From UBA9647 sp049522195 (GTDB lineage Bacteria; Bacteroidota; Ignavibacteria; UBA10030): a stretch of 64,000 bases of DNA. Below the pieces are notes generated by a model, which saw only the letters and a program-made list of their open reading frames with translations, had not been told where the DNA came from and did not search any database. Position 1 is the stretch's first letter; each line of letters starts with the position of its first letter. The translations under genes were made by a program, and so were the position numbers. Below are positions 45,085-52,455 of this stretch, in pieces. The stretch lies in assembly GCA_049522195.1 (NCBI GenBank), contig JBEKOB010000002.1, forward strand, positions 75,435-139,434. Reading direction: 5' to 3'.

Positions 45085-45684
45085 ATGGGGGTTCCAAAAC
45101 GGAACTTCGCCTCTTTCCGCAGCTTTGCTGATACGATGCAGCCACCCTCTGATGAAACCATACTACGTCAAGTCTACGCCGGAGAAGTGTCTGCGTTTGC
45201 ATCGCTGTATGAGCGGTACAAGAACGGCGTGTATGCGTATTGTTTTCGGTTGCTGCGTGATGCTGCGCCAGCCGAGGATGCGTTGCAGAATATTTTTACC
45301 AGGGCCTTTGAGTCCATCAGGACCCTGGATGACCCCTCGGCATTCAAGTACTGGCTTTTCATGATTGCCCGGAATGAAGTGTACGGTGTGATCAGAAAAT
45401 TGAGAAGCCCGAATCGTGAGAAAGCACTCGATGAATCTGAGGACCTGTGGGATCCGGAAACTCCGCTCACACAGGCAGTGCGGTCAAATCAGGTTGATAT
45501 CATTCAGGAACAACTGGGACATCTGCGACCGGAGTATCGGGAAGTCTTGATTCTGCGGGAGTATGAACAGTTTTCATACGCGGAGATAGCTGTTCTCACG
45601 GGCGACACGGAAGGATCGGTACGGGCCCGTATATTTAAAGCCCGCAAGGCGCTCGCGAAAAAGCTCAAGCCGTATTTCACATAG
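45085..45684 (+). CDS. ECF-type RNA polymerase sigma factor
   Basis: Sigma-70 family, ECF group: region 2 (VYAGEVSAFASLYERYKNGV, EDALQNIFTRAFESIRTLDD, FKYWLFMIARNEVYGVIRKL) and region 4 (LGHLRPEYREVLILREYEQF, SYAEIAVLTGDTEGSVRARI). Length 199, or 182 if begun at the ATG at 45136, which also fits. It is followed at 75 bp by an anti-sigma factor and then a TonB-type gene, so it should direct transcription of a small regulon, probably including itself. Confidence 0.92.
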   Translation: MGVPKRNFASFRSFADTMQPPSDETILRQVYAGEVSAFASLYERYKNGVYAYCFRLLRDAAPAEDALQNIFTRAFESIRTLDDPSAFKYWLFMIARNEVYGVIRKLRSPNREKALDESEDLWDPETPLTQAVRSNQVDIIQEQLGHLRPEYREVLILREYEQFSYAEIAVLTGDTEGSVRARIFKARKALAKKLKPYFT

Positions 45685-45759
45685 TTAACGCTGGTGCCAT
45701 GTGCGCAAGTGCCCAACCGGTTGGCAACAAGCGATGGTTCTTATCAGGAGCGAGATCAC

Positions 45760-46191
45760 ATGACCCATGATCAGTATCAGGAGCAGATCAGTCGACTCAT
45801 CGATAATGATCTTCGCGGGGAAGATTCAAGCCCGCTTTTCACACACCTGGCGTCGTGTCAGGAGTGCAGGGAGTTTATCCACTCGTCTTTGAAGTTACGA
45901 TCAGGCTTGGCAGCAGATTTGTTGATTACCCCTGCGCGTGTCGATAAAATGTTGCTTCAACGATTCTCTTCGCCCGTGGTTCAAAAGCTGAGAAGCATAC
46001 AGTCTCTATGGAATCGGCAGGTAACAATGCGCATTCCAGTTGTTGCGTTTCTTCTGTGTCTTATCGCTGCGGGAGCTGTTCTCGTATTTTCGGGACGGTC
46101 CCCGTTCTCTGGACCCGAGACCATCTACGTCACGCGACTTCCCGCTGTCGTTGTCACCAACAGCCAGGAATCCGCCCAACCAAAGAACTGA
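45760..46191 (+). CDS. Anti-sigma factor with zinc-finger-type motif
   Basis: A 143-residue single-pass protein. ATG at 45760 follows AGGAG. The N-terminal part has the zf-HC2-like motif HLASCQECREFIH (H-x3-C-x2-C) and one membrane segment near 90-113 (IPVVAFLLCLIAAGAVLVF), leaving a short outer tail. It would hold the preceding ECF sigma factor at the membrane, as in other adjacent sigma/anti-sigma pairs. It is coupled to the next gene (12-bp gap). Confidence 0.85.
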   Translation: MTHDQYQEQISRLIDNDLRGEDSSPLFTHLASCQECREFIHSSLKLRSGLAADLLITPARVDKMLLQRFSSPVVQKLRSIQSLWNRQVTMRIPVVAFLLCLIAAGAVLVFSGRSPFSGPETIYVTRLPAVVVTNSQESAQPKN

Positions 46192-46203
46192 AGGAGAAAT
46201 CCA

Positions 46204-46914
46204 ATGAAAGCCTTCATTGTCGTCGTCCTTTTCCTGGCTTGTGTGTCACAGTCTGCCACGCTGGTTGCTGACGATCCACAAGAGATGCCAAAGGTAAAAA
46301 AGAGAGTCGACCCGCTCTACCCTCAGATTTTCAAACTGGCGGGTGTAGAAGGAGAAGTGGAAATCAGAGTACGCATCAACGAACAGGGAATAGTCGAAAC
46401 CGAGGATGTGGTCAAAGCGACGAATCAAAACTTCGTTCCGGCCGCGCTGGATGCCATTAAACAATGGGAGTTTTATCCGGCCACGAAGGATGGAAAGCCG
46501 ATCAAAGCTGAACTTGTCATTCCCTTCGTCTTCAGAAAGGGGACCGGTTCTTACAGGGCGAGGTTCGATGACGTGATGGCGGTTCGTGACGTAATCACGG
46601 ACATTCTAAAGGGGGATATTTCAGACAGCTTGAAATCGTATGTCGATATAGGTGCGTATGCAGTCATAGGTAATCGATACGAACACCTGTATTCAATGAT
46701 TTTTGATCAGCCGAAGAGCAGCCTTCTCACCGAAGGGCACGACTCCAAAGCGAATTTTTCCCACACGCTTATAGATGATTCAGGGGACAGCGCTTTCTTT
46801 GTCCTAAAGACCAATCCCGGAAAAGGCAAGGCGGATCGGTATCACACCGTCGTGCTGATGAAATCCCCGGACGGGCAATGGAAGATCAGGGGTTGGCACA
46901 CTGCCAATCAGTAA
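46204..46914 (+). CDS. Exported TonB C-terminal-type protein with NTF2-like C-terminus
   Basis: A 236-residue protein with signal peptide (MKAFIVVVLFLACVSQSATL). Residues about 28-115 match the TonB C-terminal domain: KKRVDPLYPQIFKLAGVEGE, VEIRVRINEQGIVETEDVVK and ALDAIKQWEFYPATKDGKPI. Unlike true TonB it has no membrane-anchor-plus-proline segment. Residues about 120-235 look NTF2/SnoaL-like (MAVRDVITDILKGDISDSLK; DGQWKIRGWHTANQ). It is the third gene of the ECF/anti-sigma unit; a periplasmic signal-carrying role is possible, unproven. Confidence 0.75.
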   Translation: MKAFIVVVLFLACVSQSATLVADDPQEMPKVKKRVDPLYPQIFKLAGVEGEVEIRVRINEQGIVETEDVVKATNQNFVPAALDAIKQWEFYPATKDGKPIKAELVIPFVFRKGTGSYRARFDDVMAVRDVITDILKGDISDSLKSYVDIGAYAVIGNRYEHLYSMIFDQPKSSLLTEGHDSKANFSHTLIDDSGDSAFFVLKTNPGKGKADRYHTVVLMKSPDGQWKIRGWHTANQ

Positions 46915-46950
46915 GCGAAAAGGAGATTATTCGAGGTTGAACACTCTTGG

Positions 46951-47039
46951 CAATCGCTGTCAGCTTTCAGCGGTCAGCGTGAAGGCGCACCGCACTTTAA
47001 ATGAACACTCAGGTAAGTGCGTGGCGCCTGCAGTTAGGC
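46951..47039. repeat. CTTTCAGCG-TCAGCGTGA repeat, copy 6, ending in GTTAGGC
   Basis: The 19 bases at 46960-46978 (TCAGCTTTCAGCGGTCAGC) equal, inverted, 28808-28826. The element then carries GTGCGTGGCGCCTGCAG and ends with GTTAGGC (47033-47039), which matches the integron core-site pattern GTTRRRY. GCGCCT and AGGCGC around GCAGTT can pair. Confidence 0.65.
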
Positions 47040-47145
47040 GCAAGCAAAGTTTATTAGATGGGGCGTTTGCGGCACATCCAATCAACCCAGAAAAACGGTT
47101 GTATCTGGAAACCGCATAAACTATAGTTAGCACCTAAGGAGAATC

Positions 47146-47604
47146 GTGCGATATCTTGCAGTCCTATTTGCCACATTGGTTCTCGCAGCTTGCAGCATGG
47201 CTCCGGTCACGCGCAGTGAATCCCAGGCGGTGAGTGCTACTCAGGTACTTGCTCCTGAACTGCAGAAAGCGTCAATAGATTCTGTCGTACAATTTTTGCT
47301 TACAGCAGCCGCTACTGATTTTCATGCCCATCGCCCACCTGATCCTGTCCGCTTTCGCGATGTGCGCATTGGGCACGTCATAACTCCCAGTGGAGAAAAG
47401 CGGTATATGTTGTGCGGTCAGTTTCTGCCAGCGCAGGAAGGAGGCAAAGCTGAGTGGACTCCTTTCGCGACGATCAAGACGTCGGGTTACGAACAATGGA
47501 TTGGGGGTCAAGCTGCGGCCTTCTGCCAGGACTCATCGGTCATATGGGACAAGGTGAGCGATTTGTCGTCCTCGCTGCAGAGCCGGCTCGATTCCCTGCG
47601 TTAG
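47146..47604 (+). CDS. Small lipoprotein, function unknown
   Basis: A 152-residue protein starting with GTG after AAGGAG. MRYLAVLFATLVLAACSMAP has a signal peptide with lipobox LAAC. The rest contains two cysteines (in YMLCGQFLP and AAFCQDSSV) that could form a disulfide; no family recognised. It lies between a GTTAGGC core-site-like motif and an attC-like sequence, so it may be a former integron cassette. Confidence 0.75.
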   Translation: MRYLAVLFATLVLAACSMAPVTRSESQAVSATQVLAPELQKASIDSVVQFLLTAAATDFHAHRPPDPVRFRDVRIGHVITPSGEKRYMLCGQFLPAQEGGKAEWTPFATIKTSGYEQWIGGQAAAFCQDSSVIWDKVSDLSSSLQSRLDSLR

Positions 47605-47629
47605 GGTACGGAAAGCTGCTTCCGGGCAT

Positions 47630-47726
47630 GCCTGCTAACAATTCAATCAAGCTGACGCCGCGCCACGGCGGGCTTGCCGCAGACGAAAATTGCAATGCGC
47701 AATTCAAAATTCGCATTACGCAATTA
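47630..47726. repeat. attC-like element followed by an AATTGCGCATT-type inverted repeat
   Basis: CCTGCTAACAATTCAATCAA and the following GCTGACGCCGCGCC-ACGGCGGGC resemble the left half of integron attC sites such as those of xanthomonads, with the typical reading NNSIKLTPRHGG. The expected right core site (GTTRRRY) is absent. From about 47691, TTGCAATGCGCAATTC and TTCGCATTACGCAATT form an imperfect inverted repeat. This is a resemblance, not a proven recombination site. Confidence 0.35.
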
Positions 47727-47742
47727 TCTTGTTCCCCCGGCA

Positions 47743-47970
47743 CTACTTGCGCGGTTTGGCAAGTATCACGTAGCGCTCACTCTCCGAATTAAAATTCTCC
47801 CGGCTGTCGTTCCCGTAGATACGCCATACGTCAAAGCCGTTGTAGTGAAGCAGGTTCTGAAGATCAGCGGGGAAATAGATCCGCACAATGATGTCCCCTT
47901 CTCTTGTTGAACCGTCCTCAAACGAATAATGATTCTTTGATGCTTGAAGGAATTCGGTCCAAGCGTGGTT
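47743..47970 (-). pseudogene. C-terminal stub of a class I SAM-dependent methyltransferase
   Basis: An uninterrupted minus-strand stretch of about 75 codons, ending at TAG (47743-47745) and beginning after a stop at 47971-47973 with no start codon. It reads NHYSFEDGSTREGDIIVRIY and FPADLQNLLHYNGFDVWRIY, then ERYVILAKPRK, which matches from memory the end of small methyltransferases (the PxELxxLLxxxGF segment). The SAM-binding front half is missing. Confidence 0.6.
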
Positions 47971-48064
47971 TCATGGTGGTCTCCTCGCTGTTTCCGATGA
48001 TGCGGTTGGATCCTCCAATAGGCCACGTCAGTTATCAACCGGTCAGCAGACCCTCACTGACGCG

Positions 48065-49126
48065 TCACGCACGGCTCCGCCTGCGAAGGACTGAAAGGAC
48101 TAATCCCGCCATCAACGCAGCGATGAAAATAAAGGCGATGATGACCGCCCACCAGTTTACTTGCCGAGATTCGACCCACATCGTGTACTCGATATGCTGA
48201 GCATAGTCCTTGAAGTCCTGCCATGTGGCGGTGTTTCCCTCAATCTTGCGCGCGTTCGATCCCGTGATGATCCCCGGCATGACAACATGTGTCACATATT
48301 TATGAGAGTTTGTCGTGTGTTCGAATTCGATTCTGCGCTTAATCTCGTCGAAGCCCGACGCATTGGCCTGCCAAGCTTTGCCGACAAGAGAATTCTTCAG
48401 CACACCACCGAAGACGGTACGCAGTGTGTCTATATTGCTCTTGTCGATTGCCTTCACTGAACGCTTGTAGAGAGAGTCCTTAAGCGGTCTTACCATTGTC
48501 GGTGTGAGGAGCGGGTTGTTCAGAGTTCTCACCCCATCGAGAAACGCGTTGAAGACCGCCTCAAAGCGGTTTCGCCATTCCCCCTCCTGAATGCGCGGCA
48601 TAATGCTCTCGAATGCCAGGCTGTCTCCGCGCGTTGTGAGATCCTTCGTCGTGTCGCCCGGCAACATCATCCTGGTCAGCCAATCAAGCTCCTCACTTGA
48701 AACAAAATCCGTCATCGGTAGAGCGGTAAACTGGTCGAACGGGATGTTCGTCTCGCGATATGTATAAACCGTAAAGAACCAGCGGAAGGATTTGTCAAGC
48801 TCAAACCGGTACTGAAGGGTCTTGCCGAAGGTTCCCTTCAGCACGCCGTTCATTTCCTCGACGTTTCGAAACGTCCTGCTCGCCGTCAGGGTGAAATTCT
48901 TATCTTTCCCCTGGGACCTGGTAATGCTTTTGCTCCAGGAAGAGTCAAGCTCGACGGGAAATTTGCCGGCGTACACATCTGTTGAATCACCAGTGAACGC
49001 GATCGTTCGGACGATACTCCCGTTGCTGTTTACTTGGCTGGTGGAAGTGATGTCGAGGCAACCGCTGAGGGACAAGAACCCGACGACACAAGCTGCGAGG
49101 ATGGGTGACATATTGTTCGTTTGCAT
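48065..49126 (-). CDS. Lipoprotein with C-terminal membrane segment, third gene of the second ECF unit
   Basis: A 353-residue protein. AAGGAG lies 7 nt before ATG 49126. The signal peptide ends in the lipobox LSGC (about 19-22), and a membrane segment lies near the C-terminus (WWAVIIAFIFIAALMAGLVL) followed by RRRSR. The middle shows no family I recognise; a beta-rich start (ITSTSQVNSNGSIVRTIAFT) is reminiscent of LppM-like lipoproteins. It follows the anti-sigma gene 3 bp away and is probably a regulon member. Confidence 0.7.
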   Translation of the reverse strand: MQTNNMSPILAACVVGFLSLSGCLDITSTSQVNSNGSIVRTIAFTGDSTDVYAGKFPVELDSSWSKSITRSQGKDKNFTLTASRTFRNVEEMNGVLKGTFGKTLQYRFELDKSFRWFFTVYTYRETNIPFDQFTALPMTDFVSSEELDWLTRMMLPGDTTKDLTTRGDSLAFESIMPRIQEGEWRNRFEAVFNAFLDGVRTLNNPLLTPTMVRPLKDSLYKRSVKAIDKSNIDTLRTVFGGVLKNSLVGKAWQANASGFDEIKRRIEFEHTTNSHKYVTHVVMPGIITGSNARKIEGNTATWQDFKDYAQHIEYTMWVESRQVNWWAVIIAFIFIAALMAGLVLSVLRRRSRA

Positions 49127-49129
49127 ATA

Positions 49130-49834
49130 CTAAGCTCCTTCGTGCCGAAAGCGGAAGCTCAATTCCGCTGTGGCTTTTACTTCATTCACAATTTTCTCAA
49201 CCGTTTTCTTGTCAATCTGCAGGGCTGCTGTCCCCAGGATTGCCGGAAGGTTCCTTAGGTTGTCGCTGGACAGAAACGCATCCACATCCTTCACGGGCAC
49301 ATCAATGCGGTCATTGGTTACCGTGAGGGAAACTCCATTCTGCAGGGGCTTGCCTGTTTCTGATCTTGTAACATCCCGGAGTGTGGTTGACTGCATCGTA
49401 TAGGTTGCCTCGGTAGCTTCGTTTCGGATCGGGGACGCCATGCGCTGTTCAAGGTCGGAGATGCCGTTTAGCATTGTGAGCAGTTGTGTCATGAATGTCA
49501 TGGTGACCAACAGGACGATTGCGAGAGTCGAGTACCGCACAGAGGGGACGAGGAACACGTCGAGGATGCGGTAAATGGTATTCAATGGCTTTGGTGCCGT
49601 GGACTCGGCCCGCACGCGTCGGAGGATGTCAGCAGTGAGTTTCTCTGGATTCTTGGGAGCCGGGGAAAACGCACCGAGACGATCGATGAATCCATCTGCC
49701 CGCTCGATCCGTTGAAGCTCGAGAGCGCACCGCTCGCACAACCTCACGTGCTGGCGAAGCTCGTCCGCTTCCTGACGAGAGATCTCGCCCGATCTGTTCA
49801 GATGAAGCAACCGCTGAAATCGTTCGCAGCTCAT
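49130..49834 (-). CDS. Anti-sigma factor with zf-HC2-type zinc finger
   Basis: A 234-residue single-pass membrane protein. The N-terminal zinc-binding motif is MSCERFQRLLHLNRSGEISR then HVRLCERCALEL (H-x3-C-x2-C). A membrane segment lies at about 98-118 (YSTLAIVLLVTMTFMTQLL). The outer part is soluble. The ATG overlaps the stop of the sigma gene (ATGA), so both products are made in step, as expected for a sigma/anti-sigma pair. Confidence 0.9.
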   Translation of the reverse strand: MSCERFQRLLHLNRSGEISRQEADELRQHVRLCERCALELQRIERADGFIDRLGAFSPAPKNPEKLTADILRRVRAESTAPKPLNTIYRILDVFLVPSVRYSTLAIVLLVTMTFMTQLLTMLNGISDLEQRMASPIRNEATEATYTMQSTTLRDVTRSETGKPLQNGVSLTVTNDRIDVPVKDVDAFLSSDNLRNLPAILGTAALQIDKKTVEKIVNEVKATAELSFRFRHEGA

Positions 49835-50439
49835 ACGTCGCCCCTCACAATGCCATAGTGTCGTACCAGCATATCCCGGATGGATTTTCGGGCATAATGA
49901 AGATTCGTTTTTACACTTCCAATCGAAAGCCCCGTTATTTCTACGACTTCTTCCACGGTCAGGTCCTGAAGGTCCCGTAATGTGAAAACAAGCTTTTGTG
50001 TTCGTGAAAGTCGGTTCGACAACGTCCTGACAATCTCGGCGAGCTGTTCTTGTGATCGCAGTGTCTCCCAGTCGCGCTCGTCTGGAAGATCTTCCATCAT
50101 GGGGTCGCGGTCGCGTGAGAGGAAGAGGCTTCTGCTCCGTTTAAGTGAGCGGAAGCGGTCGACGCACAGATTCGAGACAATCTTGTACAGCCACGTCGTG
50201 AATTTCTGATTCGGATCATAACGATCAATGTTCTTCCAAACCCGGAGGAACGATTCCTGCACTACATCAGAAGCTTCTGTCTCATCGCAAAGGAATTTCA
50301 TGGCAAGCGAGAATGCATATGGCTGATAGTTCCGAACGAGCTGCTCAAACGCTACGAGATCCCTGCACTGTGAACGGCTGACAACATCGTCGTGAACCTC
50401 GCCCCGTGAGCCCGCAATATCGTTCTTGTATTCTCTCAC
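49831..50439 (-). CDS. ECF-type RNA polymerase sigma factor (second)
   Basis: A 202-residue ECF sigma factor with region 2 (VAFEQLVRNYQPYAFSLAMK, EASDVVQESFLRVWKNIDRY, KFTTWLYKIVSNLCVDRFRS) and region 4 (LSNRLSRTQKLVFTLRDLQD, LTVEEVVEITGLSIGSVKTN). GTG start at 50439. It resembles RpoE-like factors with regulation by the downstream anti-sigma factor. It is unrelated in orientation to the other ECF unit at 45-47 kb. Confidence 0.92.
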   Translation of the reverse strand: MREYKNDIAGSRGEVHDDVVSRSQCRDLVAFEQLVRNYQPYAFSLAMKFLCDETEASDVVQESFLRVWKNIDRYDPNQKFTTWLYKIVSNLCVDRFRSLKRSRSLFLSRDRDPMMEDLPDERDWETLRSQEQLAEIVRTLSNRLSRTQKLVFTLRDLQDLTVEEVVEITGLSIGSVKTNLHYARKSIRDMLVRHYGIVRGDV

Positions 50440-50643
50440 TGTGGATGATACGATTGAGGAAGAATTCGGTTAAAAAGGCTGTTTTCTCGCGGTAAGTGAG
50501 GGATCATTACCATGGTGAGAGCGCTGTTTGCAGGGACAAACAGCGGTACAAAAGAAGAGAAAGGTGCCCAAGATTGACAGCTCATCCAAACTCCTTTGTA
50601 CAGGAGATGCGGAAGAGCAGGGGTTTCTCTCCGGCCCCGGCAA

Positions 50644-50688
50644 ATAGAAACGTCTCAATGACATGGAAGAAAGAGAGACCGTTTCTAT
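50644..50688 (-). terminator. Hairpin at the end of the M14 peptidase gene
   Basis: ATAGAAACG (50644-50652) pairs with CGTTTCTAT (50680-50688), and TCTC with GAGA extends the stem past a one-base bulge. It overlaps the stop codon (50685-50687). No clear T-tract follows on the minus strand. Confidence 0.45.
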
Positions 50689-52199
50689 GGAAGACGATAT
50701 ACCGGGTACTGGGCCTGCTTGAGCAGATAGGCAAACTGCTCGTATTTCGTCAGTCCCCAAATGGATTCCGGCTCCAGGATGATTGCCATCAGCAGCGACT
50801 GCAGCTGATGAGTCGAAATCACGAAATCACCCGGCCTGAAAGTCTTCTTGATCTGGCGGGAAGTGACAAAAACAAGCGGCTGCGTTTCTTCCTCAATGGA
50901 TACCTGAGAGACGCTATCAAGAAAGAAGGCCGATACACTCAACTCGGTCTCGCGCGTAAACTCTTCAACGTTAATATGGTGACGGCGAAGCAACTCTACA
51001 ATCGCGGAATCTTTTCGTTCAATAAAATACTTCTCCGGCAGTACGGTGCTCTTTTGAAGTTTCACTTCACCGAAATACGGTTTCACCAGCCACGTCGTGT
51101 CGCGCTCAAGCCTGAGCATCCGGACGGGTATCCGTAACTCCCCCTTGCCTTGAGTGTGGTCCATCCGCAGGGCTACCGGCTGACCAGCGAGCGTGAGCAA
51201 TCGGGAGCGTTCCTTTTGAACCGTCTCCACAATCTCATGGGCGTGATGCGAACAATACTCCAGCAGAGCCCGAACCGCGGTCAGATGGGACTGCACTCGG
51301 CGCTCGAGACGGTCCTCTCTCGTTCTCCACTTAATCCCTTCCTGGATAAATGAAACCGCTCCGAGAACGCCAAAACTCTGCCGGCCATCGTTGATTTCCG
51401 TGGTGCTGTGTCGCACGCGATCGCTGGGCGAGCCGACAATATATTCGTTGTAGAAAGACCCCTGACCATGCATGTAACCGGCGATGTATGGGAATATTCC
51501 ATTGTGCTGAAGATTCCGAATCTCCGGGGAGGTGTTGACATTGGTCAGCATGCCGAGCTGTGCGTCGGCAATTCTGATGAAGCCTGAATCGGACCATGAC
51601 CGGCTCAACGTTCCGTATTCGTGAAGGTCGAGCGTGACGTGCGGCATCCAGCGGTAGAAAAGATCATGAAGTGCACGGGTCTCCGGTGACGTGAGAAGAA
51701 CATGATTGCGATTGAGATCGACACTGTCAGACGTGCGCCGCTGATACAGCTCGCCCCCGTCGGGATTCATTTGGGGGACAATCAGAACGTCCACATTTTG
51801 AAGAACGTCCTTCAATTCCCCTGATGCGAACTTGGCAAGCAGCATCGATAGTGCTTCCTTGCCCGTGTGCTCGTCACCATGTTGCTGCCCGAACAAAAGA
51901 ACGCGCAGTTTGCCTGGATCCTGTCCAAACGTTTTCGACAGAGATACCTTCGCGACTGAAAGCGTTCTGCCGGTTCGACTTTTCGTCAGTGGCTCGACCT
52001 GGACGAACGGTGTTGATCCGATATTCTTGAGAAAAGCCTGAAGAGTATCATACGAAGTGACTCTCGTAAAGCCGCTGCGCTCGACCGGCGCGACAAAGCG
52101 AGTCTGAGCATCTAAAAGAGAAATGAGAATAAGAAAGAACAAAATCGGACTCATGAGAAGGGCCCGATGAGAGATCTGGGAATTCAGAGCGCCAGCCAT
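50685..52199 (-). CDS. Exported M14-family zinc carboxypeptidase
   Basis: A 504-residue protein; ATG 52199 is chosen because GCAGGAG is about 7 nt upstream. It begins with an uncleaved or signal-type segment (MSPILFFLILISLLDA). The M14 domain has the zinc ligands His107 and Glu110 in QQHGDEHTGKE and His193 in TLDLHEYG, Arg in DLNRNH for substrate binding, and a late FIQEG that may supply the catalytic glutamate. The C-terminal 180 residues are a separate beta-rich part. It resembles secreted M14 peptidases of Bacteroidota; the substrate is unknown. Confidence 0.88.
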   Translation of the reverse strand: MAGALNSQISHRALLMSPILFFLILISLLDAQTRFVAPVERSGFTRVTSYDTLQAFLKNIGSTPFVQVEPLTKSRTGRTLSVAKVSLSKTFGQDPGKLRVLLFGQQHGDEHTGKEALSMLLAKFASGELKDVLQNVDVLIVPQMNPDGGELYQRRTSDSVDLNRNHVLLTSPETRALHDLFYRWMPHVTLDLHEYGTLSRSWSDSGFIRIADAQLGMLTNVNTSPEIRNLQHNGIFPYIAGYMHGQGSFYNEYIVGSPSDRVRHSTTEINDGRQSFGVLGAVSFIQEGIKWRTREDRLERRVQSHLTAVRALLEYCSHHAHEIVETVQKERSRLLTLAGQPVALRMDHTQGKGELRIPVRMLRLERDTTWLVKPYFGEVKLQKSTVLPEKYFIERKDSAIVELLRRHHINVEEFTRETELSVSAFFLDSVSQVSIEEETQPLVFVTSRQIKKTFRPGDFVISTHQLQSLLMAIILEPESIWGLTKYEQFAYLLKQAQYPVYRLP

Positions 52200-52300
52200 A
52201 GCAATCTCCTGCAGCAAGAAAACTGGATTTGGAAAGCAAAAAGCACGGTGAAAGGTGGGATTGAATTGTGCGAACGTACTCTATTCTGGCTTGAATATCA

Positions 52301-52385
52301 ACCATCAGCTATTAGCTATTGGCCATTAGCTGTTAGCGTGAAGCCCTGTTCAGCTAACCGCTGATAGCTAAGAGCTAATCGCCGA
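52301..52385. repeat. AGCTATTAGCTATTGGC-type repeat, copy 7, in the hrpB leader
   Basis: ATCAGCTATTAGCTATTGGC, then CATTAGCTGTTAGCGTGAAG, then CAGCTAACCGCTGATAGCTA and AGAGCTAATCGCC. The later part is a near-inverse of the first. It is the longest copy of this family and lies just before the hrpB reading frame. Confidence 0.8.
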
Positions 52386-52455
52386 CGTGCATTTCTTCAG
52401 TACTAACACACATTCTATGAAACCTCATCCATATTTCGCATATTTCGTCATTCAG

